Position numbers and translations under genes: made by a program
From: Sinohyriopsis cumingii
Taxonomy: Eukaryota; Mollusca; Bivalvia; Unionida; Unionidae
Reading direction: 5' to 3'
NCBI GenBank assembly: GCA_028554795.2
Contig: CM068829.1
Location: 134,349,079-134,413,078 of the forward strand
Length of the DNA: 64,000 bases
Notes under the pieces: generated by a model
What the model was told of the DNA's origin: nothing
The model's database searches: none
What the model saw: only the letters and a program-made list of their open reading frames with translations
Shown: in pieces, positions 47,151 through 59,522 of the stretch
Numbering within the stretch: position 1 is the first letter of the stretch
How the letters are laid out: each line of letters begins with the position of its first letter

Positions 47151-47997
47151 AATTTTAAAAAAATAGTGGATAAGAGAAGAAAATCAAATAAATACAAGAA
47201 CAATTGCAATGACCACATACTTTGTGAAGAAAAGGAAAGGGTTGGTAAATTTTGGGGTAAAGGTTATTTTTGTTATAACCGACCATCCAAGTTTTCCCCA
47301 AGCGAGTCGCTACTTGGAGAAACACTGCTATATGAGAGGATCCTTCTGAATTCTGAGAGATACTCGTAAAAATCCAGCGACAGCACGATACAGACACAAT
47401 ATCACAGAGACATAATTACTAAACTAAACTAAAAACCACGATAACAACGCAAGACATCCTTTTCATATGCTGAATTTAATCGAGCAGAAGGTACCAAGAT
47501 GTTGGAATGTGAAAGAGGATAAGTAGCTCCAGCGGCAAAGTAACGTGCGATAAACACCAAAATGTCGGACCATGCAGGATATTGATCTAATCAAATCTAA
47601 GGCCTGCTTATACAGTAATATGTACCATTTATGACTTATGATACAATTCTTAGTTTATTTATCACACTATTAGGAATTTCGTTTTATAATTTTTGTAGGA
47701 AATAAAAAATTTAATTCGCATTGATGTTACAATTATATGCAGATAAGTAACTCAAATCAGAATAAGCGCTTGTCCAGACCGGTTCTGGCGTAATTACACG
47801 CTGTGGCTTTTAGTTAATTCCACCGCAGTAAAAGTCATGGTCCGCGATTAACTGTGAAATACATCTATGCATAGAAACATTTTACACCTGTGCTTGCTGT
47901 GCCTGTACACCAGTTGGGGAAAATATTTTATCCGCACATAATGATACCTCACCACTAAGCCATCCGTGTTGCTTAGCAATAGTTAATCAGCATTGTA
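47151..47997. other. Non-coding stretch
   Basis: No coding or repeat structure recognised beyond short A-rich runs. Confidence 0.35.
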
Positions 47998-48305
47998 TCA
48001 TGCGCTTCTCGCCATGCATAGTCGAATCTGCTGCAAGACTTTGTTCCAGTCAAAGGAGTTAACAGCACTGTCAGGAATGAGTTGCCGATTCCTACACGCA
48101 TATTCGAGAGACGCTTCACAGTGTCTCTGTTTGGTTTGTATATGTTTGGAACGATTGCCCAGTAATCTTGAAGATCACGGATGCGCTTGTGATTCTGGAT
48201 TGTTCAAGGATCATGCACAACAGTCTCATCGGCAATAGCACGTGCGATACGAAAATGGTGTCGTTCATCAGCGACCACGCGTGCAATTTCAGCCTGTGTG
48301 GCCAT
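47998..48305 (-). pseudogene. Decayed coding fragment of unknown family
   Basis: The minus strand reads MATQAEIARVVADERHHFR, IARAIADETVVHD, one stop, then RIRDLQDYWAIVPNIYKP and NRDTVKRLSNM. A +1 shift leads to NRQLIPDSAVNSFDWNKVLQ and IRLCMARSA, then a stop at 47,998. The balanced composition and only two lesions in about 100 codons argue for a genuine former gene or transposon ORF. No family recognised. Confidence 0.5.
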
Positions 48306-48584
48306 TGGAGGAATCTTAGTATGATACTGTGTTGACATTGCACGAAGCTGTCACGGTAACCGGCTTTTAAAAGCTCCACAATGATACCGCTGCTTCTGTT
48401 ATAATAGATGGTAGTTTTATATCGATGATCAAACAATTTCGAAAGATTTAAATAATTAAGATCTCAGAAAAGCTTAATGCGAAGCGAGATCTACGCATGT
48501 TAATGAGGTAATTTTGCATGTGATTGGTTGGCATTAATTCCAACCTGAAGGCCACATGTCGAGTTGGATTTCGATTAAACTCCG

Positions 48585-48835
48585 AATGCAGCCGTAGTGG
48601 TTCAGTTGTTAGCCTGTCGGACTCGCACCTAGAAGCGGGCGGGTTCAAATCCCGTCGTCTGATCACCTTCGTGTAGGGTTCCTTGGTATTTCCTTGAACA
48701 AGGATCTTTACTTGCCTCGGCACGAAAGGACCTCCTTGTACTTACATACGGTAAAATATTAAACCACTCCAAACCATGCAAACTTGAATATTGTCTTATA
48801 TCATCAATATATCGGACCAGTTCCATAATGAGCCG
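48585..48835 (+). mobile_element. tRNA-derived SINE, family 3
   Basis: Head gtagtggttcagttgttagcc (A-box) and gggttcaaatccc (B-box), followed by an unrelated body with ttccttgaacaaggatct and acttgcctcggcacgaaag. Only one copy was seen in the window. Its 3' limit is approximate. Confidence 0.7.
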
Positions 48836-48862
48836 GTTGCGTGCATATGCACGAGGCTATCT

Positions 48863-49955
48863 TATGAGGCGCCGTAGGGAACAAAAACTTGTCTAATGAG
48901 AAAGTTGGAGTTGAAATTTTGATGTCATATGTTGAGCAATCCAATATCACGTGTTGCGTCAAACTGCATATCCTTAAAGTCCCATTCTCTTGATCGAAAT
49001 TTTAGATTTTATATGTTGAATTATACACTGGTGATTTAAAGTTCTATTTCCTATGTCGACGTTGTACAGCGGTGGTTGAAATTTCAATATCATATGTCGA
49101 GAATCCATAATTCACATGTTGTATGCAACTGTTTGTGGTAAAAGTTCCATTTCATGTAGCGAGTATTTATATTTTATTCTGCTGAATTTCAAAGCAACGA
49201 GAAGCCGCCTCCTTGTTTTAAAATAAGGCGGTCCATTCACGAGAGCGACCTCTTGCGAAGAAATTCATAGTAATTATCGACCTGTAAATTTTAACTTTCA
49301 AACTGCAAATGCATGAAATGTAATGGCGCCTCATAATTGAAAATACGAATAGTGTATCTTAATACTCTATATCATTTTGAATTGTTAAAGTGGACATTGT
49401 GTAATGTTACTTTTAATACCAAAACGTCATTTCACCATATAAGAATAGGAATTCTGACAAGCACAATGAAATGTGCAACCACCGGTGTGTAATTCAACAG
49501 ACAAAATCTAAAAACTCAACAAACGAAATGGAACTTTCAGCACAATCAATGTAATTCAACATGTTAAATTGAAACTCTCGACATATGACATTAAAATTTC
49601 AACAACCGCCGTGTAGTTATGAAGATACAATCTCAAAATTCGACATTGGACATCACATTTTCAACCAGCGCTGTGTAATTCAACAGATTAAATCTAAATG
49701 CTTAACATATGAAATGGAACTTTCAACATAAACTCTTGGAACCAATATTTAAATTAGAATTCTCGACGTATGAAAATGAAATTTCAACCATCGCCGTGTA
49801 ATTCAAGTGACTAATTCTAAAACCTCCACATAGAAACTTTCAGGTCAAGCATTTTTAACACAACACGTCGAAATTCGAATTCTGGACATCTGACATTAGA
49901 ATTTCAACGGCAACGGTCTGATTGGACCAGCTTTTGTCCGCTACGACGCCTCATA
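48863..49955. mobile_element. Foldback-type element with tandem-repeat inverted arms
   Basis: Both ends begin TATGAGGCG when read inward, followed by a related 20-bp stretch (gtag.gaacaaaa / gtagcggacaaaa). Each arm consists of diverged units of about 140 bp with gttgaaatttt..atgtcatatg, tgttgaattacac and gttgaaagttccatttcatatg. The left arm (to about 49,200) and right arm (from about 49,470) are reverse complements, and an approximate hairpin ccgcctccttg...aaggcgg lies in the centre. No transposase ORF is present. The structure fits FB or MITE-like foldback transposons. Confidence 0.75.
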
Positions 49956-50389
49956 CATCATGCATCTACTTTACAGGGCTTGTTTCCACTCTACTTTTTA
50001 ACATAGAAAGTGCTTAGCAAATTTATAAGTGTTTTGATCCAAATAAGAAAATTTCATCTTAACCTTTTATTCTTCTGCCTTTTAACACTATATAAAACAT
50101 TCGTCAATAGCGTTTTGGATGACTGTTTGAGGGTGTTAATAATAATTTCTCAGTAGGGCCGTTCAAGATCCGGGTAATACATTTCTACATAGTAGAATAA
50201 TGTAATTATGACCTTGAACTTGGTTATGGATCGGAACTCGGTAATTATTTCAGGACACGTCTTATGCACCTCCTCGCTAGAACTAGTTTAAACATGTTTT
50301 TTGGCAATACATCTGGGAACCAAAGGGTGACTTACTTAGCCATCATCAAAAAAAGAAACACAACGCAAGACTTGAATCATAGATAAATA
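49956..50389. other. Non-coding stretch
   Basis: No feature recognised. Confidence 0.35.
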
Positions 50390-50805
50390 TGTGTGGTCTT
50401 AAATTTCACATTCAGAATTAAATTTTATTTATTGATCTTCATGCACATAAAACTACATGAGCTTAAAACATTATCTTTGTTTTTCAAAGAATCGTGTTTC
50501 AAGCTACAACCCAAGCCAAGCATGAGCGAGCTAACTCAATATATTCTTGGTATGGCGGACGACAGATTCATCTGCTTCAAACTTGTATCATATATAAATG
50601 TGTGCGGTCTTAAATTTCACATTTAGAATTACATTTTATTTATTGATCTCCATGCACATACAACTACATGATCTTAAAACATTATCTTTGTGTTCTAAAG
50701 TATCGTGTTTCAAGCTACAACCCATGCCAAGTACAAGCGAGCTAACTCAATATACACTTGAAATGGCAGACGACATACTCGTCTGCTTCAAACGTTCCGG
50801 GACGA
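50390..50805 (+). repeat. Direct tandem duplication, unit about 209 bp
   Basis: Units start at about 50,390 and 50,599, both with gtcttaaatttcacatt, ttatttattgatct and caagctacaaccca. They differ at roughly one position in ten. Open frames of 70-140 codons over them (starting MVLNFTFRIKFYLL) are by-products. Confidence 0.85.
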
Positions 50806-50845
50806 CATACTTATCTGAGACAACCTTTCAGATCGCCATTATTTG

Positions 50846-51653
50846 TCAAATCTTCTGGTACACTTATCTTCTCTGTTTATCTGTCGACCGATCTAGCGTC
50901 TGTTTTAAAATCTTTATATTATCTCTGATTAAAAGATTGGACCTGGGTAAATCTTGTGATATACAAAATGTATTGCAAATACATACTTGTGAATCTCATA
51001 TTGTGTTTTTATGGGATCGGGCGATTTGAATTATAAAGAAGGAAAGAGAGATTACATTAATATATGCCCAGACAGAATAGTGCGCCAGTGTTTTATTAAA
51101 TCTTTATCTTTATTCAGGGACCCTGAGTGACCGAGTAGTTTAAAGCGCTCTCCGTTACGGAACACTGCCATCTCACCTCTGTCTGCGTTGGCTTGAGTCT
51201 AGAATTCGGCTAACGTGGGTATGTGAGAAAGCTCGCCAGTAACTTCTCGTGGGTCGGTGGTTCTTTCCGGGGTTTTCCCGGGTTCTTCCTCCACCATTAA
51301 TATTGGCCGCCATGCATAGCCTATCGTGTGCTGAAATATAGCGTTAAACCCCACAAGAAGAAGAAGAACAACAATTATCTTTATTCAAATCTTCTGGTAC
51401 ACTTATCTTCTCTGTTTATCTGTCGACCGATGTAGCGTCAGTTTTAAAATCTTTATATTGGCTCCGGTTCAAAGATTGGACATGGGTAAATCTTGTAGAT
51501 ATACAAAATTTATTGCAAATACATACTTGTGAATCTCATATTGTGTTTTTTTATGGGATTGGGTGATTTGAATTATAAAGAAGGAAGGAGAGATTACACT
51601 AGTATATGCCCAGACAGAATAGTGCGCCAGTGTTTTATTAAATCTTTATCTTT
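50846..51653 (+). repeat. Second tandem duplication (about 270 bp) around a SINE
   Basis: aaatcttctggtacacttat...tttattaaatctttatctt occurs at 50,846-51,110 and 51,386-51,653. The second unit continues into segment C'. A SINE occupies the junction. Confidence 0.85.
51117..51374 (+). mobile_element. tRNA-derived SINE, family 1, with perfect 13-bp target duplication
   Basis: Flanked by TTATCTTTATTCA at 51,104-51,116 and 51,375-51,387. It carries the family-1 head (ctgagtgaccgagtagttta), ggtcggtggttctttccggg, ttggccgccatgcatag, gctgaaatatagcgttaaac and an A-rich aagaagaaga tail. This is the best preserved family-1 insertion in the window. Confidence 0.93.
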
Positions 51654-52534
51654 CCAGTCGGGAGGGCTGTGCAATCGATAAATTACTTGTTTACGCCAGG
51701 TATGCAGTTGTTCTGCCCCACCCAGAAAATAGATTTTAAAATCGCACAACTAGGAACAAGAAGAAGACGATACAACTGGGCTTAGATCGACAAATCTAAC
51801 GTGCATTGAAGACAAGCATTGCCAACACAACAACAATTACGCAGTAAACTAAAAACTATGACAAAACTGCGAGAGGAGTGGTACGGCCACAATTGAACAT
51901 AGTATTTTCAAGAAGAAATATGAGCAACACATTTGCGCAATCTACACAGTCGATCTTACTGAGTCATATCGGTGCTAAATATGATCAGGAAATATCCAAT
52001 ATACACAGCAGTAACACTCACACCGTGTCCTACAATCATTGGCACCTGACCATTCAAAAAACATACTATATGGTTATCTAGGCACGGTATATATTGAAAC
52101 TAATTAGAACACCAAAGCAAAGCAGTCGAATCTGTATGCATCCAATGCTACATCAGCAAACAGAGTAATAAGAAAGTTAATGCAGAAGCAGTAACGTCTA
52201 ACGAAGGTGAGGTAGACTGCAAAATCATTTGTGCGGCCATCATCGTCGCCCCGTGCGCCAATGGCCCTTAGTACGCCACTGTGCAGAAGCGAAATGCAAC
52301 CTGAACAAAAATGCAAAAATGTAGCATACAGCGTTTCAGAACTATTCAGTATTATCTGAAACAAAATTAATCAAAAGTGGCAGGGTTTATGGTACACATC
52401 GAACAAAGGTAGAAAACTATATAGAACACCAAAATAAAGCAAATAGGAACACAAAATCACTGACTGTAAAAACCCATACGACACTACTATGTAAACAGGA
52501 TTAGATCAGGACACATATTTCTGGCAGGATGCAC
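51417..52534 (+). repeat. Segment C', copy of 1-983
   Basis: Same orientation as the left copy with about 140 bp extra near its start. It ends abruptly at aggatgcaca, where LTR-like copy 3 begins within ten bases. Confidence 0.88.
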
Positions 52535-52540
52535 AATAGT

Positions 52541-53160
52541 AGATGTGAAGCTGAACCACATCAGCCGTAGAGCTGAGTAAACAGTGTTGCTGGTCGAGTA
52601 GCAGCTGATCGGGCATTGCTGACTGAGATTGGTGGGTGCTGATTGCTTGATTGACCAACCTGGAATATTAACGGCTTGATTGGCCAGTGTGACTGGTAGC
52701 CGATTGTGCTGGTTACGCAGTGTGTAACTCCATACATGTAATCTTTCAGCCGTGGGCTAATTTTTGGGGTTTGTAAAACCCATTGTGTTTTTGGCACGGT
52801 AAAGGTAATTTATATAGCTGTCCCTTTTGTTTACATAATTTCACTATTTGGGTGAATACTTTTTACTATATGAGTAAAATACTACACTTGTGTTACTATT
52901 TGAGTAACATACAATAATAGTTTCGTTGTTAAATCACTGTGAATCATACACCCCTTGTCCCTGTACTGTGTAAAGTCAATTATTTGGATTTTCATTATTA
53001 AGTCCATGCTTTTTTATGTCAATTGATCCAATATTTGGATCATATATACTTACATATTAATATTGCTCATTCAAGTTGTTCGTTATTAAACAATGTATTT
53101 GTATCACCATCAGAAGTGTTCGGTTGTAGATCCCAAATCCCATCCGATTGTCTTGTTACA
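52541..53160 (+). mobile_element. LTR-like sequence, copy 3 (5'-truncated)
   Basis: Begins in the middle of the LTR at gtgaagctgaaccac (compare 22,946) and continues through gagtaaacagtgttgctgg, ttgattgaccaacctg, gggtttgtaaaaccca and attaaacaatgtattt to the shared end TCTTGTTACA at 53,160. It lacks the TATA region. Confidence 0.75.
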
Positions 53161-53640
53161 TATAGCGATCTCTTGTCTTTAGCTAGGAAACGTAGTGTAC
53201 ATCAATGGCCCTATGACTTCCATCAGTGGACGTTTTGCTTCACTTCACACTTTGTCAACCTTGTCAAAAATAGTTTATTTGCTTGAAAAATTGTTTGTTT
53301 GTTCGTTTGAAACAAATGTTTTATGGTTAGTTATCGTTTGTTTGAAAAAAAATGTTGTATTTTGAAGAAAAAAACGTGTATGTCGTTTATTTTCAATTGT
53401 TATCATTATGCATGCTCTTTGACTTCTCTCTATCCCTCACCTTAAAATCAACTCTATAGTATTCCGACCCAACAAAAATCGTAGGATTATTTTTCTATCA
53501 CGTGCACGCTTGAACCATATAAAGCGAGGCGTTTCCAGTCTGACCATGCATTGTTGACTGGTTCACCTATGAAGATGCCTTCTAATTTAGCTAAGCTAAA
53601 CAAAGCCTACGTGCATAAACACACACACCATTACTGATAT
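53161..53640. other. Non-coding spacer
   Basis: Contains short gtttgtttg runs. No match to the DNA after LTR-like copy 1. Confidence 0.35.
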
Positions 53641-54575
53641 ATGTGTGTGAGCGTGTTTGTGTGTGTATTGAATGTTTGTATGCGTTCGCGTACATTTGTG
53701 CGGATATTATATTTAGGTTTATTTTTTCTTCTTCCCTCTGTGGTGTGTGTGTATATTTGTGTGTGTGTATGTGTGTGCGTGTGTATGTGTATTTTTGTGT
53801 TTGTATGCGTTCGCGTACGTTTGTGTTGATAGTAGAGTGTGTTTTTTCTCCTATCCCTTCTGTATGGATATTAGAGAGTGTGGTTGTATGCGTTCGCGTA
53901 CATTTGTGTGGATAGCAGATATTGTGTTTGCATGCGTGCGCGTACGTTTGTGTTGATACTAGATACTGGGATTTTATAGTTAATATTGGGGTATTTTTGA
54001 TAGTAAATATTATATTTTTACCCTTCCTTTCTGTGTGGATAGTAGAGTGTGTGTTTGTATGCGTGCGCGTACTTTTGTGTGGATAGTATATTTCGGTTTT
54101 TTATACTTCTTCCCTTGTGTGGATTGTAATTTTGGGGTGTATTTTCCTTCCATTCTGTGCGGATAGTATAATTGGGGTTTGTATGCGTTCGCGTACTTTG
54201 TGTGGATAGTAGATATTGTGTTTGTAAGCATTCGCGTTCGTTTGTGTCGATATTATATTTGTTGTTTTTTTCTTTATCTTCCCTCTGTGTGGATAATATA
54301 TTATGGGTTTGTTTTTTCTTCTTCCCTCTGTGATGCGTGCGTGTGTGTGTTTGTATGTATCCGTTCGCGGACTTTTGTGTGGATAGTAGAGTGTGTGGTT
54401 GTATGCGTTCGCGTACGTTTGGCTGGATAGTATATTTGGTTTTGTTTTCTTCTTCCCGTGTGTGGATATTATTTTGGGGTTTGTATGCGTTCGCGAACGT
54501 TTGCATGGATAGCATAGTTTTGGTTTTTTTTCCTCTTCCCTCTGTGTGGATAGTATATTTTGGGTTTGCATAAAA
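53641..54575 (-). repeat. Satellite-like array at the start of segment B'
   Basis: More than 15 irregular units with gtatgcgttcgcgtacgtt, tgtgtggatagta and ttcttcccctc-type spacers, the reverse complement of the 14,205-15,425 array. Val/Cys-rich open frames across it are artefacts. Confidence 0.92.
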
Positions 54576-55582
54576 ATAGAAGAAACCCAAAGGCCCTTTG
54601 TAAGGACCACTCATATGCCTAGAAAAGATTTGCTTTATTGCCTAATTTTTTTAGTGGGTTGTATAGTTGTTTGTGTGATAGATTGATGTTCATTAATCTA
54701 TGTCTATGTGTTATATATGTCTATGTCTCTAGTGCATTTGTCTCTACCTAGACCAGTGTTCCGCCCAACTGAGGTCAACCCTTTGCTACATTGTTACCAA
54801 TCTCCAGTACCATGATGTGGCCTCACCTGTTCCATTCATATTGTCCCTATACTAAATTGGCCCTATTCACTACTTATATGGCATGTGAAGAAATACTGGT
54901 TAGGAAACATCCCACATACGGATCATCCAGGTTACAAAACGACTTGCGCTCTTTTCACGAACGGAAAAGATTTGAACAGAACTTTAAGAAAATAACTATC
55001 AGGCAACACGCAGGTAGCATATGAGAAAAACAATTTATCAGTGGTGACAAATTATACTGTGGATGTTGAATATGTAGCTCTTTAAACACAAATCAAGAAA
55101 AATGAACTATTCGTCATTCACGTCTATTTTCCCAAGTATTTAGTTGGTATAGTATTTTGATAGTAATGTACATTGTTACGTGTCACATAACAGATTCATA
55201 CTGACCAATTAAATATTGCATGAGCCTTTACATCTTATATGGTCATTTCTTTAATGCGTTAAAATGGTTCTTGAATTGTATACAAATACAAAGTGTTCCT
55301 AAATTCAATATATATCACTATAGTAACAATTGTGGACATTTTCAATGCTGATTTTTTTACCTTATTTTTATTATTTTACCAGAGTATACATATTTTATGT
55401 TGTAAAGAGTTTTAAAAAAGTTAATAGCACATGGTCTAACATAAAAATGAAGTTTAAAAAAGCTAAGAACTTTCTCTTGGACAAATTGGACAGACGGCCA
55501 AATAGTGACATTCATTATCAATTTATTTTTAGTCACCAAGGTTAAGCGTTAAATTATAACGTGTTATATTCTTCTAAATATC

Positions 55583-56063
55583 CAATACCTACTGTGATTA
55601 CTGGTTCAGACTTTGAACCCTTCACTTGCTCTGATTACTTTTTCAGACTTTGAACCCAATACCTAATGTGATTACTGGTTCAGACTTTGAACCCAATACC
55701 TAATGTTATTACTTGTTCAGACTTTGAACCCAATACCTACTGTGATTACTGGTTCAGACTTTGAACCATTCACTTGCTGTGATTTCTACTTCATACTTTG
55801 AACTCATTACTTGTTGTGATTACTTTTTCAGACTTTGAACCCAATACCTGCTGTGATTACTTTTACAGACTTTGAATCCAATACCTGGTGTGATTATTTT
55901 TTCAGACTTGGAACCCAATGCCTACTGTGATTACTGGTTTAGACTTTGAACCCAATACCTACTGTTATTACTTTTTCAGACTTTGAACCCAATGCTTACT
56001 GTGATTACTTGTTCAGATTTGAACCCGATACCTAATGTGGTTACTTGTTCAGACTTCGAACAG
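55583..56063 (+). repeat. 37-bp minisatellite, about 13 units, each with a small hairpin
   Basis: Unit form cctactgtgattactg plus GGTTCAGACTTTGAACC plus caata. Inside each unit GGTTCA and TGAACC form a 6-bp stem with a 5-base loop. In B only one partial unit exists at 24,320-24,345. Confidence 0.93.
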
Positions 56064-56620
56064 AGGTAAATATGTGTTTCGATCCAGAGCTAATAAAGCA
56101 TTTGTAACATCAGTTTCTGTTTGAAAGGAAATATAATTCTTAGCTTTGGATGAAATGACGACTTTTGCATTTCGTTCTTGAATGTACAAGTCGGTTAGGG
56201 TTTGGACAATCATACATTGTTTAGCTGATAAAATATATAAATTCTTTCACATAAGTCATAGTTTTGAAGCATTCATTCCAGTTGTAATTGTGATCACTTT
56301 TCACCGTTATACATTATATGATCTAATTTTGTTTCGAAAAATGTTAGAGGTTTTTCTAGATTGATTTTTGAGATAAAAATACTGCGTTGAGAGATTTAAG
56401 GGAAACATTGATTGACCTTACACAGAGTATTAAATGCAGCATATCAATATGGTTACCGTTTCTGAGTGTGAGAATCTACTCAGTTTGAAGCCGAGACAAA
56501 ACCGAATAGTGGATGATCAAGTTTAGTTGATTCTCGTCATAGCTGCATTTGTGATATGTATTTCAGAAGATTACAAGAAGTGTCTCAATTTTATTTAATA
56601 GTATATAATATTTAAGGCAC

Positions 56621-56621
56621 A

Positions 56622-56654
<33 letters not shown>
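56621..56654. repeat. (GT)n microsatellite
   Basis: Interrupted GT run. Confidence 0.96.
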
Positions 56655-56744
56655 ATTAGGATTTGTAACGTAGCTTTAAAAAAATTTCAGTCATGTTGCT
56701 ACGATTTCTGCATTGTGGTAGTTTATAGTGATGTCTAGCACTAA

Positions 56745-56962
56745 GGTATCATGCCGCAGACACGTAGCATGATGTCCCACCCAGTCACATTATCATGACA
56801 CCAGGCCAACCAGTTCTACCACTAACCTCTTTATGCTGAGCGCCTAGCGAGGCAGCGGTTAGTACCATTTTTATAAGTCTTTGGTATGACTCGGTCGGGG
56901 TTTTAACCCATGACCTCCCGCTTCCGAGGCGGACGCTCTAACCACTAGGCCGCCGGAATGGT
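56745..56962 (-). mobile_element. tRNA-derived SINE, family 2
   Basis: On the minus strand: A-box tagtggttagagcg, B-box-like gggttaaaacccc, then cttataaaaatggtact, ggcgctcagcataaagagg and tgtgactgggtggga. Matches the copy at 46,915. Confidence 0.85.
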
Positions 56963-57737
56963 CTTAAGGCACAAGAATAAAGATTTTGTTTAATATATAA
57001 GTTTAGGCTTTCTGGTGATAGAACACTAGTTTAATAACGAGACGACAGATGAAAGAAGTAAACAAAGTGACATGTGTGAAAAACATGATAAAAGTAGGAT
57101 AAGAATATCAAACAAAAAACAAAAAAAAAAAACAACAACATGATATCACAGATTATTTAAGTATTTAAATTAAAACCAAAATGTATGTAATATCGACGTA
57201 ATTACAAAAATCTCTTTTTAGCTACACACTTTTGGAATAAATAAATTAACTTTTCACAAGTTTGATGGAGATGTTAGATGCCTCTGATAATAATAAACAA
57301 ACAAAAGCACACAAAAAATAATATAAAAAAAAATTATAATAAAAATATACAAAAGGAAACAAAACAACTAAACTTGATATTATGCATGAACAATCCTTTG
57401 AATGCAAAACCAAACGCCCGAGATACATTCCGATTGTTTAGTTCTATTGGTCTTAGGCCAGAAGAGCTAATGACTGACATGTTACTTATCATTTGTCTTT
57501 CATCAATCTGTCCGTTAGCGCAAGTTTGTTGTTGCTACCACTTACGAACTACTTCAATGATTTGCATGAAAGACACGTTTATGCATCTTTCTAACTGGTG
57601 TTAAATGAAAACTGATATTCAACGACCAACAGTAAAAATATTGCTATGGTAAGTCATATTCACTTGTCGATTTCACCACAATAAATTTTGCAATACATAG
57701 TTGGTCCTAAATGAAAATGGTGCCTCTTGGTTACCCA

Positions 57738-57848
57738 ATACATACATACATACATACATACATGCATGCATGCAGGCAGGCAGCCAGGCACACACACACA
57801 CGCACACACACATCATACATACATACATACATACATACATACATACAT
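57738..57848. repeat. (CATA)n/(CACA)n compound microsatellite
   Basis: Long version of the array at 25,031-25,084. Confidence 0.96.
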
Positions 57849-58535
57849 TCGATATTCAAGTATATCTTAGAAGTTTATTTCCGCTTCTGAAGATTTTGTT
57901 GGTGATTAACATCGCTTATTTTATGCGTGAAACTTGTAAGACAGCGCATAATTTGATTTAAAAAACGCTTGTCTTAAATGATATTGTTTAACTGACAATT
58001 TCCCCGCACAATTGTTTTAAACTTTCCCAATAATGTATTTAAATAAATGATTATTGAGATTTTTATTATGTCTTGCAATCAGTATTCCTCTAGTACTACT
58101 TTGTGTACCCGTCCATTTGTGTACTTAATTTTTTGTCGTGTTCTTAGTATAGAATTATCTATCAACAGAACTGCGTAATCCTACAATCCTACAGGTCAAA
58201 TGAAAATTCAATACCATCAAATATTCTGCGTGTTTCATTAAAGAATTTAAGAGATGTGTTAAATTTTGACAACATAATTGTTATCATAGGTTACACTTCC
58301 AGTCCCATACATCAAACTTATCAGGTACTTATTAAATGGTATGGACTTGGTGTGAATATAAAGATACGTCTTATTTTCTTACTTTCCTACTTACGTGTTA
58401 TTATCACATTTTACCTGCATCCATCTAAACAGAGTCGTATAGTATATAGCTTGCGCATTTTCGGCCAGTTTTTCATTTGTCATCATTAACACAAGCCCAT
58501 TGTTTATTAATAATGACACACCATTAACTTTAGTG
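57849..58535. other. Sequence unique to copy B'; no gene seen
   Basis: Lies between the microsatellite and the resumption of homology with B at about 58,540. A plus-strand frame (58,256-58,489) is hydrophobic but unsupported. Confidence 0.35.
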
Positions 58536-58880
58536 CAGTCATTTAGTTCAACGACCAAGCTAATAAAGTATTCCAGTAAACAAACTACTATGTTTAACGG
58601 ATAAACCCAATGGTTATCGTGACAAATAAAACATCATGGATTCAGCAGTGAGTAAAAGGAAAATATTACGATCGAGGTTAGAGGAAGACGTAACACGTCA
58701 TTTTGTTACAGCCAATACGAATATATCCACCACGCATTTTAGGCACATTTGGTAAATACTGAATGAGACAAAAGGAGAATTATTAATGTATGATCTTAAA
58801 TTTAGAAAGAAAAGGTTTAAACTACACAGATTCTGTATAACACATGTGAACAAGTACAAATGAAGCCTTGTGATAGGCAA

Positions 58881-58958
58881 CTGCCGATGGCAGAGTGGAT
58901 TAGAGGGTTGATCAAGTTTGAACAGTTTAATAGCCTGCAGTTATGAGTTTCAATCCTA
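58881..58958 (+). mobile_element. tRNA-like relic (SINE head), copy of 27,716
   Basis: A-box-like tggcagagtggattagaggg and B-box-like gtttcaatcc at the same spacing as the first copy. Confidence 0.5.
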
Positions 58959-59522
58959 ACAGCAAAACTGTGCGAGTTCAGAGATAAAAAATAAAATAAA
59001 AACAATACTACAGCAGCAAGACCAACAAAACTACTTGGTTCTTACACTTGCGTAGCCGTGAGATAAAATATGCACAGTCTATTGGATAACTTTCGGAAAA
59101 TAAATTACAACATAAACGAAAGTCTCAACTAGAATATAGCCGTATCATGCAAAACAGCAGCGACGTGCCTGGCCCCAAAAATATAACCTATAGCTAGCTA
59201 CAAAATGTACATTATAAATTATGTTTTATATACTAATATCTCTGGTGCGAAATATGTATTTTTGCCCAATAATGCTATATTTAATAAACAAGACTTCATT
59301 ATTTACTGCCAAACCTCCACCCGAAATTTCTTGTCATTAGCTCTGGAACAGGTTTGGATTTATTTTCAAACACCGTTAGGATATAAACATTCGACATGTT
59401 TCATAATGTGGCCAAAATTTTTATTTTGTCTCCAACAAATGTACATATTTTCAGCGCAAATCCCACTGGAACTTATTTTTGAAAATGATTATCTTAATTA
59501 AAAGGGACCAGGCAGTTGATGT

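Noticed and set aside
50393..51029. Frames of 77 and 143 codons with similar N-termini
   Set aside because: They reflect the 209-bp tandem duplication. The shared start MVLNFTFRI-type peptide is non-coding repeat sequence without splice or homology support.
53641..54614. Long Val/Cys/Arg-rich frames on both strands
   Set aside because: Artefact of the satellite array at the head of segment B'.
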